A stretch of DNA of 64,000 nucleotides from Thermohalobaculum sp039821125 (GCA_039821125.1 JBCBOR010000010.1:1-64000); one strand, 5' to 3'; positions 18,221 to 26,778 are shown, counted from the first letter of the stretch. The notes: generated by a model from the sequence alone, not told the origin. A program made the numbers and translations.

Positions 18221-18682
18221 TCAATCAGCGCGTACTGTCACGACCGCCTCGCCCGCGATCAGCCCGCCAGGCCCCACCAGGGCGCGGTGGTCCTGCGAAC
18301 GCAGCACGACGCGGATGCGGTGGCGCCCCGGCGGCAGATCGTCCAACCAGACCCTTGGCGCGTAGGCGGCGGCGATTTTCTCCTCGCCCAGATAGACATG
18401 GGCATGGCCGATCGCCTGTGGGCCCGAGACGGTCTGGCACAGCTCGGAGAACGCAAACCCCTCGGCCTGCAGGTCCAGATACCAACGACCATGCGAATCG
18501 CGCTGGGCGCTGACCTCGACCTCTGGCACCGCCATGGCCTTGGGCCACGAGACAAACACGCTGCTGGGCGGTGGGGCGCTGGCGTTCACATGCGGCGTCA
18601 GCAACGCAAGCGCGATCAAGACAGCGCAGAGCAGGGCGGCCATGGGTGTGGTCGAGCGGGTAAAAGCGATCGTGCGTGTCAT
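18221..18682 (-). CDS. Secreted protein of unknown function, 153 aa
   Basis: A 153-aa protein with a signal peptide (hydrophobic stretch MAALLCAVLIALALL, cleavage near HVNASA). Its C-terminal half resembles a beta-sandwich: HAHVYLGEEKIAAAYAPRVWL, then LPPGRHRIRVVLRSQDHRALV. That layout recalls small copper- or envelope-associated periplasmic domains, but I do not recognise a family. GAGGGAG precedes the ATG at 18682. It lies 11 bp after the membrane-protein gene on the same strand, so the two form an operon. Confidence 0.7.
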   Translation of the reverse strand: MTRTIAFTRSTTPMAALLCAVLIALALLTPHVNASAPPPSSVFVSWPKAMAVPEVEVSAQRDSHGRWYLDLQAEGFAFSELCQTVSGPQAIGHAHVYLGEEKIAAAYAPRVWLDDLPPGRHRIRVVLRSQDHRALVGPGGLIAGEAVVTVRAD

Positions 18683-18693
18683 GTCTGGCTCCC

Positions 18694-19761
18694 TCACTCT
18701 GCCGCTGTGGCTGCGGCACCGATGCGGCTCTGCCGTGCTGTGATGATCCGGGGCGCACGCGCGCCCGCCATCAGCAGCATCAGCGCCGTGCCATAGAGAT
18801 TGGCGTGGAAAAGCGGCGTCTCGCCCAGCATCACGGCAAAGAACGTGAACGCACCGATCAGAAAGATCGCGACCGGGCGCACCAGGCGGCCAAGCGCCAG
18901 CAACAACCCGGCGACGATCTCGACCCCGGTCATGACCAGCGCGATTATGGCAATCGGCAGGCCGAAGGTCGGGAACTGACCGTGCTGCAGGATCGCGATC
19001 AGCAGAGTCGGCTGCAGCAGTTTGAACGCAATGCCGAGATAGACGAACGTGCCACCGACCAGCGCCATGGCGAGATACCAGATCCCCTGACGCTGACGCT
19101 CGGTCAGAGCCGTGGCCCGTGTCAGTTCGGACAGATTGTCGACCGCCAAGGCGCCCGGTCCGGTGGCCAGCAGCATCAGCGCCGGTGCCGCGAAATGCGG
19201 CGCGTAGGACAGGAACGGTGTGCCGAAGGCGACGATGCCGAGCCCCGACAGCACCAGCACGCCGACCGCCGCAATCCGTGTCGCCGCGCCAAGTGCCAGC
19301 AGGACCGCGGTGATCAGCGCCGCAGCTCCCAGCCAGCCCCAGCCCGGCACAAGCGCCAGCTGCATGTCCGGCACGAACAGAACCGGCGTGGACCAGAGCG
19401 CGACACCGGCCCGCGGCAATCCGCCGACAGCACCAAGCGCCAGCATAAGGGCCAGACCGATGCGGATCGCGACAGGACCGATGCGGCCCGCAAGCGCGCA
19501 CAACCGATGGGTCAGCCGCTGCTCGACCGGGGCGTAGTGATCCTCGGCCGCCAGCGCGACAAGGGCGGCCACAGCACCGAGTATCGCAGCAGCGACCATC
19601 GCAAAGGTGCTGGTGAAGAGTGCAGGCATCGGCGCGCGCGACAAGGCCTCGACCTCGCTGGGTGTCAGAAGCCAGGCTTCGTGTGCGGCGGCGTCCTGGC
19701 TGAAGAGCACCAGTGCAGCGGCAATCGCCGAAGGCGCCTTTAAAAGGGAAATCAGATGCAT
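18694..19761 (-). CDS. Polytopic membrane protein with DoxX-like C-terminal half
   Basis: A 355-aa inner-membrane protein. A signal-like first helix ends AAA before HEAWLLTPSEVE, which places an N-terminal segment in the periplasm, followed by roughly eight hydrophobic helices. The C-terminal four-helix part (about residues 220-335: YLGIAFKLLQPTLLIAI, GVEIVAGLLLALGRLVRP, FANL-like FHANLYG) resembles the DoxX/DoxD fold. It is the first gene of a two-gene operon with the secreted 153-aa protein. The pairing suggests an envelope function, possibly redox or metal linked, but this is inference. Confidence 0.7.
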   Translation of the reverse strand: MHLISLLKAPSAIAAALVLFSQDAAAHEAWLLTPSEVEALSRAPMPALFTSTFAMVAAAILGAVAALVALAAEDHYAPVEQRLTHRLCALAGRIGPVAIRIGLALMLALGAVGGLPRAGVALWSTPVLFVPDMQLALVPGWGWLGAAALITAVLLALGAATRIAAVGVLVLSGLGIVAFGTPFLSYAPHFAAPALMLLATGPGALAVDNLSELTRATALTERQRQGIWYLAMALVGGTFVYLGIAFKLLQPTLLIAILQHGQFPTFGLPIAIIALVMTGVEIVAGLLLALGRLVRPVAIFLIGAFTFFAVMLGETPLFHANLYGTALMLLMAGARAPRIITARQSRIGAAATAAE

Positions 19762-20077
19762 AGGCCCAAACCTTAAAAAGCAACAACAAGAGAGCGCACG
19801 GCCAAATCCGGCCGCTTCGTCAGGTCACAGTCATCGTCATCGTCTCGGTGCCTGACCGCGCCACACGGATAATCGTCCGGGGCCGGCCGGCTGCCTGTCG
19901 GTCAGTGCAGGCTTTAATGCTGCACTGCACATAGTTTGCCGCAATCGCCCGCTGTGTCACTGTGTGGTTTCTCACAGCGCGTGTATTTTTCTGGCCTAAC
20001 GTTACGTCAGGTTGCGTTTGGGCTCCGGGCTCGCGACGCTCTTGCAGCCCTGCGCGTCCCGGCGCAGAGTGCGCGCC
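19762..20077. other. Divergent intergenic region before glsA
   Basis: A 316-bp gap between the divergent membrane-protein gene and glsA. It should hold promoters for both. I see a GGCCGGCC palindrome near 19886 and a short AT-richer stretch (about 19960-20010), but no clear -35/-10 pair, RNA gene or small coding frame. Confidence 0.4.
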
Positions 20078-20980
20078 ATGCAGCAGATTCTGGATGAGAT
20101 CGCCGCCGAGGCGCGCCCGCTGGCGAAAGAGGGAACCGTCGCCAACTACATCCCGGCACTGGCACGGGTCGACCCGTCGAAGTTTGCACTCGCGGTGGTG
20201 ACCGCTGATGGTGAAGAGCATGTGACCGGCGATGCGGACGAGCCGTTCTCGATCCAATCGGTCTCGAAGCTCTTTTCACTGGCGCTGGCGATGGAAGTGC
20301 TGGGTGACGCTCTCTGGGACCGCGTTGATCGCGAACCGTCCGGGATGCGGTTCAACTCGCTGATCCAGCTCGAGACCGAGCGTGGCATCCCGCGCAACCC
20401 GTTCATCAACGCGGGCGCCATCGCGGTGACGGATGCCATGATGCAGCCATGCCCGTCCTGGCCCGAGGATCTGGCCAAGGAGGTACGGCTGCTATCAGGC
20501 AACCCATCGCTCGCCTTTGATGACGAGGTCCACCGCTCGGAGGGCGAGACCGGTGACCTGAACCGTGCAATGGCGTTTGTACTGAAGGCCCATGGCAATC
20601 TCAAAGGCGATCCGATGGCGGTGACGGATGCCTACTTCCGGGCCTGTGCGCTGACCATGTCGGCACGGGATCTGGCTCGGGCGGCGATGTTTCTAGTTGC
20701 ACCGCAATCCGGCCCCGGGGCCTGTGTCGCCGGGCTGAACGCCCAGCGGATCCGCGCGATCATGCGCACTTGCGGGCTCTATGATCAGTCCGGCGAGTTC
20801 GCCTATCAGGTCGGCTTGCCGGGCAAATCCGGGGTCGGCGGCGGGATTGTCGTGGTCCAGCCGGGCAAATACGCCGCGTGCGCCTGGTCGCCGCCGCTGG
20901 ATCGGTACGGCAACTCGGCGGCGGGGCAGGCGGCGCTCGCCGCGCTTGCCTCTCGTCTGCCCAATCCGCTTGCGATCTAG
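20078..20980 (+). CDS. glsA: Glutaminase A
   Basis: A 300-aa beta-lactamase-fold glutaminase, hydrolysing L-glutamine to glutamate and ammonia. The catalytic Ser-x-x-Lys is S61-V-S-K64 in SIQSVSKLF. Further family blocks are MRFNSLIQLE, GIPRNPFINAGAIAV and the C-terminal LPGKSGVGGGIVVVQPGKYAACAWSPPLDRYGNS. The length matches the usual 300-310 aa. The ATG at 20078 begins the conserved region; an in-frame ATG 66 nt upstream would add an unrelated Arg-rich segment. It is cytosolic and convergent with the PAS-domain gene, 12 bp apart. Confidence 0.95.
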   Translation: MQQILDEIAAEARPLAKEGTVANYIPALARVDPSKFALAVVTADGEEHVTGDADEPFSIQSVSKLFSLALAMEVLGDALWDRVDREPSGMRFNSLIQLETERGIPRNPFINAGAIAVTDAMMQPCPSWPEDLAKEVRLLSGNPSLAFDDEVHRSEGETGDLNRAMAFVLKAHGNLKGDPMAVTDAYFRACALTMSARDLARAAMFLVAPQSGPGACVAGLNAQRIRAIMRTCGLYDQSGEFAYQVGLPGKSGVGGGIVVVQPGKYAACAWSPPLDRYGNSAAGQAALAALASRLPNPLAI

Positions 20981-20992
20981 TGTCCGGCGGCG

Positions 20993-21760
20993 CTAGTCCG
21001 ACGCTGGGCGGGTCTGTGCGCGGGCGGGATTGAGCGGCGCGCCGCTCGGTGCACCGCCCATCACCCGTCGCATCGAGGGGTCGCCCGATCTGTCCGGTGT
21101 CATCTCGCCGATCATCTCATCTACGCTCATCTTCTCGCCCTGGGCCGCTGCCCGCAGGCGCATCACGATGCCCGAGAGCGTCTCGATCCCGTCTCGCATA
21201 CCGACCGCATAGTCGCTGCCGACATCGTCGCCCTGATTGGCCAGATGTCGTTCAAGCAGCCGCGCATAGCCCGAGACAATGTTCACCGGTTGGCTGAGAT
21301 CGACATTGATCACCTTCAGAAGCGCCTCGCGCAGATCCATGAGACGCGCAAGATCGGCGCGATGGGCCAGCCGCTCGGTCACATCGACGATATAGCCGGT
21401 CAGCACCGTTGCGCCTTCGCGCGCCGGGTCATCGCACAGATCGCAGACCTGATGCACCCAGACCTCGCGACCCAAACTATCGGTCATGCGATAGGTGAGT
21501 TCGTGCCCTTTCCCGGCGCTCGCCTCGGTGAGTGTTTGCATCCGGAGCCGGAGCAGGTCTTCCCGCGCCATGCGCTGGGTTAGAAAATCGGGGGCGAGCC
21601 AGTCCTGGGCTGCAAACCCGAGCATTTCGACCGCACGCCCGGAAACCGTTCGAAAACAACAGGTTTCAGGATCAATCTCGACCTGAACAATCGCGGGCGC
21701 AGGCCCCACATCAGACCTGAACAGAGAAGTCACGGGCTGGACGTCGTGCGGCGCTGACAT
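20993..21760 (-). CDS. PAS-domain protein with degenerate histidine-kinase dimerisation helix
   Basis: A 255-aa cytosolic protein. An N-terminal PAS/PAC domain (about residues 20-140) contains MLGFAAQDWLAPDFL and LTYRMTDSLGREVWVHQ, with a GYIVDVTERL PAC end. It is followed by a helical hairpin, LLKVINVDLSQPVNIVSGYARLL, that aligns with HisKA helix 1, where kinases have SHELRTPL. Here the phosphoacceptor His is Val, and no HATPase domain follows. It may sense a signal and act by protein contact rather than phosphotransfer. The start at 21760 has only a weak Shine-Dalgarno. Confidence 0.75.
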   Translation of the reverse strand: MSAPHDVQPVTSLFRSDVGPAPAIVQVEIDPETCCFRTVSGRAVEMLGFAAQDWLAPDFLTQRMAREDLLRLRMQTLTEASAGKGHELTYRMTDSLGREVWVHQVCDLCDDPAREGATVLTGYIVDVTERLAHRADLARLMDLREALLKVINVDLSQPVNIVSGYARLLERHLANQGDDVGSDYAVGMRDGIETLSGIVMRLRAAAQGEKMSVDEMIGEMTPDRSGDPSMRRVMGGAPSGAPLNPARAQTRPASD

Positions 21761-21989
21761 TGCAACTACCCTTAGACACTGCCAAACAAATTTCTCGTCT
21801 GAGGGGTAGAGCACCATCGCAAATGGGCGAAAACATGGTTGCCGAGAGCGTGTTTGGCCATGTTCTTGCCACACTCCTGAACGCACCGGTGTCTTCCGCG
21901 TGGCAGGAGCAGATGCAGGGATGCTGGTACATGCGCCGAATTCGCGGTACAGATGATCCAGAGTTCGCCACCTGAAAGGGACCCGCGCC

Positions 21990-23384
21990 ATGCCTCATGA
22001 CACCGTCACGCTGACCAATGCACAGACCCGCGATATCGAGGCGCTGCTGCATCCCTATACGAATGCCAAGACCCACCGCCAGGTCGGGGCGCATCTGATC
22101 GAGAGCGGCGAAGGCGTGCACGTCTTTGACGAGCACGGCAACCGCTTCATCGAAGGGATGGCCGGGCTCTGGTGTGCGGGGCTGGGTTTCGGCGATGCCG
22201 AACTGATCGACGCGGCCAAGGCGCAGTTGGATCGGCTGCCCTACTACCACCTCTTTGGCGGGCGCACGCACGAGCCTGCGATCGAGCTGGCCGAGAAGAT
22301 CAAGGACATGTTCCCGGTGCCGATGAGCCGGGTGTTCTATTGCTCGAGCGGCAGTGAAGCGAACGACACGCAGGTCAAGCTGATCTGGTACATGATGAAC
22401 GCGCTCGGCAAACCCGAGAAGAAGAAGATCATCGCCCGCAAGAAGGGCTATCACGGGGTCACGCTGGTCTCGGCCTCGATGACCGGGCTGCCGCTGAACC
22501 ATGGCTCGTTCGACATCCCGTTCGACTTCGTCAAACATACCTCCACGCCGCATTATTGGCACGAGGGGCACGAGGGCGAGACCGAGGCCGAGTTCTCGGC
22601 CCGGCTGGCGGCGGATCTCGAAGAGCTGATCCTGGCGGAAGGCCCGGACACGGTGGCGGCGTTTATCGCCGAGCCGGTCATGGGTGCGGGCGGTGTGATC
22701 GTGCCGCCCGAGGGGTACTTCCCGGCGATCGGGGAGGTGCTTGCGAAGTACGATGTGCTCTGCATCGCCGACGAGGTGATCTGCGGGTTCGGGCGCACGG
22801 GCAGCTGGTTCGGGACAGAGACGCTGTCGGTACCCGCGACCTCCGCCTCGCTGGCGAAACAGCTGACCGGCGCCTATGCGCCGCTGTCAGCGGTGGCGAT
22901 CAACGCGGAAATGGCCGATGCGATCGAGGCTGAGTCGGCACGCCACCCCGCGCTGGGCCATGGCTATACCTATGGCGGGCACCCACTGGGCTGCGCGGTC
23001 GGGTGCGCCACGCTCGACATCTACAAGAAGCGCGACATTCTGGGTCACGTGCGCAAGGTGGCGCCGTATTTCCAGGAGAAGCTGTCGCAGTATCGTGATC
23101 ACCCGCTGGTGGGCGAGGTACGCGGCATCGGCCTGATGGGCGCGATCGAGGTGGCCCCGGCCCATGGCGATCCCAGCGGGTTCGCGACACCGGGCAAGGT
23201 CGGGCCGTACCTGATGAACCAGCTGCTTGGCCATGGTGTCATCCTGCGCGCCATCGGTGACACGCTGGCCATGTGCCCGCCGATGATCATCACCACGGAT
23301 CAGATCGACGAGCTGTTCGCGCCGATGGAGACCTGCCTCGACGCGACCTATCAGTGGGCGAAGACCGAGGGGCATCTGGCCTGA
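21990..23384 (+). CDS. Class III aminotransferase (omega-amino acid / taurine-pyruvate type)
   Basis: A 464-aa PLP aminotransferase, transferring an omega-amino group to pyruvate or another ketoacid. Shown by SSGSEANDTQVKL, KKGYHG, the PLP Asp in CIADEVICGFGRTG and the Schiff-base lysine K290 in SLAKQLTGAYAPL. HPLGCAVGCATL and the C-terminal GHGVILRAIGDTLAMCPPMI match the beta-alanine/taurine/putrescine-pyruvate group common in roseobacters. GAAAGGGA precedes the ATG at 21990. The exact donor (taurine, beta-alanine, polyamine or 3-aminobutyrate type) cannot be chosen from sequence alone. Confidence 0.9.
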   Translation: MPHDTVTLTNAQTRDIEALLHPYTNAKTHRQVGAHLIESGEGVHVFDEHGNRFIEGMAGLWCAGLGFGDAELIDAAKAQLDRLPYYHLFGGRTHEPAIELAEKIKDMFPVPMSRVFYCSSGSEANDTQVKLIWYMMNALGKPEKKKIIARKKGYHGVTLVSASMTGLPLNHGSFDIPFDFVKHTSTPHYWHEGHEGETEAEFSARLAADLEELILAEGPDTVAAFIAEPVMGAGGVIVPPEGYFPAIGEVLAKYDVLCIADEVICGFGRTGSWFGTETLSVPATSASLAKQLTGAYAPLSAVAINAEMADAIEAESARHPALGHGYTYGGHPLGCAVGCATLDIYKKRDILGHVRKVAPYFQEKLSQYRDHPLVGEVRGIGLMGAIEVAPAHGDPSGFATPGKVGPYLMNQLLGHGVILRAIGDTLAMCPPMIITTDQIDELFAPMETCLDATYQWAKTEGHLA

Positions 23385-23397
23385 GATCTTTCAGCGA

Positions 23398-23418
23398 GGG
23401 TGCGTCACGGACGCACCC
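23398..23418. repeat. REP-like perfect hairpin
   Basis: GGGTGCGTC-ACG-GACGCACCC is a perfect 9-3-9 inverted repeat 13 bp after the aminotransferase stop, followed by CTACGGG. The form GGTGCGT...ACGCACCCTAC is common in dispersed bacterial intergenic repeats. It could also act as a 3' stabilising hairpin. Confidence 0.5.
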
Positions 23419-23440
23419 TACGGGGTGTTGCGCCTGCGTC

Positions 23441-24064
23441 GTGTGCCGGGCTTCGTCGACACGGGCCTTCGCCCAGCTGGATGGGCGGCGGTACTGGCGA
23501 TGCCACGCCTGTGCGGCGACGTTTCTCGACCCGATCCAGCGACCGGGGCCGGAGGCGGAGCTGGCCCATTATCGCCACCACGAGAACGATCCGGACGATC
23601 CCCGGTATCGCCGGTTTCTGTCGCGGCTGTCGGATCCGCTGCTTGCGCGGCTTGCGCCAGGACGGTCGGGTCTCGACTATGGCTGTGGGCCAGGGCCTGC
23701 ATTGGCGGCTGTCCTGCGCGAGGCCGGGCATGATGTGGCGCTATGGGATCCGTTCTTTGCGCGTGACCCCGCCGTTTTGTCCAATACCTATGATTTCATC
23801 ACCTGCACCGAGGTGGCTGAACATTTCCACACCCCGGCGGAGGAGTTTACCCGTCTCGACACACTGCTGCGCCCTGGCGGCTGGCTTGCCGTGATGACTT
23901 GTTTTCAGACGGATGATGCGCGCTTTGCCGATTGGCACTACCGCAAGGATCCGACCCATGTGGTGTTCTACCGCCGCGAGACGTTCGATGTGATCGCCAG
24001 CCAACGGGGATGGTCCTGCGAGAGCCCGGTCAAGGATGTGGTCTTGATGCGCAAGCCCGGATGA
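23441..24064 (+). CDS. Class I SAM-dependent methyltransferase (start uncertain)
   Basis: A 207-aa methyltransferase-like protein. The N-terminal YWRCHACAATFLDPIQRP looks like the second half of a zinc-binding CxxC pair. The SAM motif I is GLDYGCGPGPALAAVL near residue 83, with FITCTEVAEHFH and LLRPGGWLAVMT following. Relatives begin with a first Cys pair; here in-frame Cys codons lie just upstream of the GTG at 23441 but no start codon precedes them after the hairpin repeat. Either the N terminus is trimmed, or the gene starts at a GTG inside the aminotransferase (23354), or there is a sequence error. The substrate is unknown. Confidence 0.7.
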   Translation: MCRASSTRAFAQLDGRRYWRCHACAATFLDPIQRPGPEAELAHYRHHENDPDDPRYRRFLSRLSDPLLARLAPGRSGLDYGCGPGPALAAVLREAGHDVALWDPFFARDPAVLSNTYDFITCTEVAEHFHTPAEEFTRLDTLLRPGGWLAVMTCFQTDDARFADWHYRKDPTHVVFYRRETFDVIASQRGWSCESPVKDVVLMRKPG

Positions 24065-24461
24065 CCGGTGCGCCAACGACATGCATCGGACGACGCCGAG
24101 AGGCCGCCATAGCAGCCGGCACGCAGCCGCAAGACCGGTGCGGATCCATTCAGGGCAATCTCGTTCGGGAAGGTCCGCCATGCGCCGAAGCATGTGTCTG
24201 GCGGTGGATTTGCACTGCATCGCCGTGGTGCAGTTGCAAGGGCGGCAGGCCTGCCGTTGGTCCCAAGCCCCCATGCGCCGCGTCACCAGCCAAGGGAGAT
24301 GTCGTCTCGTTCCGGAACATCACCGTGTCTAGCGGTCAATTCCTAAAATTTCCCTAAAATGAGATTGATCGAGCAGGTGAAAGGTCCAGGCTGCGGTTGC
24401 GGTGACGGGAGCGATCCTCTAACGCCGGATCAGGGAACGCAACGTGCGGTGGGATGGTGAC
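24065..24461. other. Intergenic region without recognised gene
   Basis: A 397-bp region between the methyltransferase and DUF952 genes. Short open frames exist on both strands, but none has a good Shine-Dalgarno or familiar sequence. An AT-richer patch at about 24330-24365 (CCTAAAATTTCCCTAAAATG) may carry the promoter for the downstream DUF952-pyrD-lysE group. Confidence 0.4.
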
Positions 24462-24797
24462 GTGATCTACAAGATCCTGACAGCAGAGCAGTGGGATGCG
24501 TTGCAGCAGGCAGGCGAGACACAAGGTGCGCCCATCGATATTGCGGACGGGTTTGTCCACTTCTCAACCGCCGAGCAGGTGCGCGAGACCGCCGCAAAGC
24601 ACTTTGCGGGGCAGCCCGACCTCTGGTTGCTTACACTCGAGCCCGAGCCGCTTGGTGAGGCCCTGAAATGGGAGCCATCCCGAGGCGGAGCGCTGTTCCC
24701 GCATCTTTATGCTCCCTTGCGGCTCGCGGATGTCGCCTGGGCAACATCGCTTGCGCTCGGTCCAAACGGGCACGAATTTCCCGACGAGCTGTCATGA
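24462..24797 (+). CDS. DUF952 domain protein
   Basis: A 111-aa protein of the DUF952 family. It opens with IYKILTAEQWDAL, has DGFVHFSTAEQVRETAAKHF, a conserved block starting at DGFVHFS, and then WEPSRGGALFPHLYAPL. The fold is related to ADP-ribosyltransferase-like proteins by some analyses, but the function is unknown. The GTG at 24462 gives the usual family N terminus; a GTG six codons upstream is possible. It lies 28 bp before pyrD on the same strand, an arrangement frequent in roseobacters. Confidence 0.85.
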   Translation: MIYKILTAEQWDALQQAGETQGAPIDIADGFVHFSTAEQVRETAAKHFAGQPDLWLLTLEPEPLGEALKWEPSRGGALFPHLYAPLRLADVAWATSLALGPNGHEFPDELS

Positions 24798-24825
24798 GAG
24801 GCGCGCGCTTGCAGGGGCCGCTCGC

Positions 24826-25914
24826 ATGAGGGTGCTGGAACGGCTCGGCCTGAGTGCGCTCCGATGTCTCGACCCCGAGCAGGCGCATTGGTTTGCACTT
24901 CGTGCGCTCGACGCCGGTTTGGCCGGGGGCGCGGGACCGGTGACCGCGCCGCGTCTCGAGACCGAGATCGCCGGGATTGCGCTGCCAAATCCGGTCGGCA
25001 TCGCGGCAGGGTTCGACAAGAACGCGGTTGCGGTTGGTGCAGCCCTGCGGACCGGCGTCGGGTTTACCGAAATCGGTGCCGTCACGCCGCGGCCACAGGC
25101 CGGGAACCCGCGACCGCGGCTTTTTCGTCTGACCGAGGACCGGGCCGCGATCAATCGGTTCGGCTTCAACAATGATGGGATGGAGCGAATTCTCGCCAAC
25201 CTCACCGCGCGCCCGTTCGACGGGGTTGTCGGGGTCAATCTTGGGGCGAACAAGGAGACCGAGGACAAGGCCGAGGACTACATCGCGGTCCTGCGGCGGT
25301 TTCACGGTCATGTTCGCTTTGCGACGATCAATGTCTCCTCGCCAAACACGGAGCGTTTGCGCGACCTGCAGGGGCGGGCGGCGTTGAGTGCGCTTCTCGG
25401 TCGCGTGGTCGGTATCCGGGACGGGCTGAGCGGCAGCAAACCGCGCTTGCCGGTCTTTCTGAAGATCGCGCCGGATCTTGACGATGCCGAGATCGTGGAC
25501 ATCGCTGAGGTTGCCATGGCGCAGGGGATCGATGCCATCGTCGCGACCAACACCACTCTGGCGCGCGCTGGTCTGCGCTCGGCGGCCGGGACCGAGGCAG
25601 GCGGCCTCTCAGGAGCGCCGCTGTTCCAGCGATCGACCGCGGTGCTCTCCCGCCTCTATGCTCTGACCGGAGGCTCCGTGCCCTTGATCGGGGTTGGCGG
25701 GATCGCAACCGCTGAAGAGGCCTATGCGAAGATCCGGGCCGGCGCCTCGGCGGTGCAACTCTACACGGCGATGATCTATGACGGCGTCAGCCTTGGGGGG
25801 CGCATTGCCGAGGGTCTGGATGCCCTGCTGGCACGGGACGGATATGCATGCGTCGCAGATGCGGTCGGCGCAGATCATCGCGACGGCGAACCTGGTGAGC
25901 CTGATGAGACCTGA
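24826..25914 (+). CDS. pyrD: Dihydroorotate dehydrogenase (quinone), class 2
   Basis: A 362-aa class 2 PyrD, oxidising dihydroorotate to orotate with FMN and membrane quinone in pyrimidine synthesis. Visible are the amphipathic N-terminal helices for membrane association (1-35), PNPVGIAAGFDKNA, INRFGFNNDG, the catalytic serine motif NVSSPNT at 169-175, and FMN phosphate-binding GVGGIATAEEAYAKIRAGASAVQLYTAMIY split by a few residues. The start at 24826 aligns with family N termini. It is probably cotranscribed with the DUF952 gene. Confidence 0.95.
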   Translation: MRVLERLGLSALRCLDPEQAHWFALRALDAGLAGGAGPVTAPRLETEIAGIALPNPVGIAAGFDKNAVAVGAALRTGVGFTEIGAVTPRPQAGNPRPRLFRLTEDRAAINRFGFNNDGMERILANLTARPFDGVVGVNLGANKETEDKAEDYIAVLRRFHGHVRFATINVSSPNTERLRDLQGRAALSALLGRVVGIRDGLSGSKPRLPVFLKIAPDLDDAEIVDIAEVAMAQGIDAIVATNTTLARAGLRSAAGTEAGGLSGAPLFQRSTAVLSRLYALTGGSVPLIGVGGIATAEEAYAKIRAGASAVQLYTAMIYDGVSLGGRIAEGLDALLARDGYACVADAVGADHRDGEPGEPDET

Positions 25915-25980
25915 TATTCATGACGGCATCTCTGTTGGATCGGCATGGCGGGATTGGCACCTCCGCCGGGTTGGGTCCCA

Positions 25981-26571
25981 ATGCTGAGCTTCGCCGCTGC
26001 AATCTTCTTCCTGTTGATCACCCCCGGACCCGGCGTGCTCACGACAGCTGGTGTCGGCTCTGGTTTCGGCTGGCGGGCAGGGCTGCGGTTCCTGACAGGG
26101 CTGTTCCTCGGGACGAACCTGACAGCAGTGCTGGTCGTCTCGGGCCTTGCGGCGATCGTGTTGACAGCGCCGTGGCTGCGCACGGTGCTGGTCTGGACGT
26201 CGGTGGCATACTTCGTCTATCTCGCCGGCAAGATCGCCTTTGCCGGAGCGAAGGTCGGATTCATAGAGGCCGAGCGCGCGCCAGGCATCGTCAATGGCGT
26301 CCTGTTGCAGTTGATCAACCCGAAAGCCTATGCGGTGAATAACATCATTTTTTCGGGCTACGCGTTCTGGCCCGAAAGCCTGACGGTCGAGATTGCGCTC
26401 AAGTTCGCCATCGTCAACGCGATCTGGATCCCGGTGCACCTGGCATGGCTCTATGCAGGCGTGACTCTGCGGCGGCTGGATCTGGCACCCGGAACGCAGC
26501 GCGCGATCAACATCGCCATGGCGTTGGCCCTAATCGCGGTGGTCCTGCTGGCTGTCCTCTCCCAGATCTGA
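25981..26571 (+). CDS. LysE/RhtB family amino acid exporter
   Basis: A 196-aa inner-membrane exporter of the LysE/RhtB family with about six hydrophobic helices. The N-terminal family motif FFLLITPGPGVLTTAGVGSG lies at about residues 9-28. Further signatures are FLGTNLTAVLVV and QLINPKAYAVNN. The ATG at 25981 places the ITPGP motif at the normal distance from the N terminus; an upstream ATG at 25945 would add 12 residues. It lies 66 bp after pyrD. The exported amino acid is unknown. It is convergent with mmcB across the large palindrome. Confidence 0.88.
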   Translation: MLSFAAAIFFLLITPGPGVLTTAGVGSGFGWRAGLRFLTGLFLGTNLTAVLVVSGLAAIVLTAPWLRTVLVWTSVAYFVYLAGKIAFAGAKVGFIEAERAPGIVNGVLLQLINPKAYAVNNIIFSGYAFWPESLTVEIALKFAIVNAIWIPVHLAWLYAGVTLRRLDLAPGTQRAINIAMALALIAVVLLAVLSQI

Positions 26572-26627
26572 GACGGGTTGCACACTCCCAGGATCACGGC
26601 TGCGCCGTGCTCCTGCTCCCGCGCGGT

Positions 26628-26712
26628 GGCCCCACCCCCGCCCCCCACGAACTACCATACGGGTCTGCAAAGCAGACCCGTATGGTAGTTCGTGGGGGGC
26701 GGGGGTGGGGCC
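26628..26712. repeat. Perfect 41-bp inverted repeat (dispersed GC-rich repeat, copy 2)
   Basis: Two 41-bp arms (26628-26668 and 26672-26712) are exactly complementary around an AAA loop. The outer part of each arm is GGCCCCACCCCCG / CGGGGGTGGGGCC and the inner part ends GGGTCTGC / GCAGACCC. It lies between the convergent LysE and mmcB genes. The right arm matches positions 71-100 at the window start, and the flank 26595-26627 extends the match in inverse orientation. So one copy has apparently been duplicated head-to-head here. It may terminate both convergent transcripts, though no U tract follows. Confidence 0.85.
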
Positions 26713-26778
26713 TGATCGATCCTGAGTGTCTGCGCGCCAGCGCGCAGACCGAACGGTCGAAACAGCCTTCACCCGGTA

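Noticed and set aside
23354..23440. Upstream GTG (23354) as the methyltransferase start
   Set aside because: It would overlap the last 31 nt of the aminotransferase gene and add unrelated residues encoded partly by the hairpin repeat; it remains possible but is not preferred.
24065..24286. Minus-strand frame with several Cys residues (starting near 24274-24286) after the methyltransferase
   Set aside because: It runs antisense into the methyltransferase gene, has no good Shine-Dalgarno and no family that I recognise.
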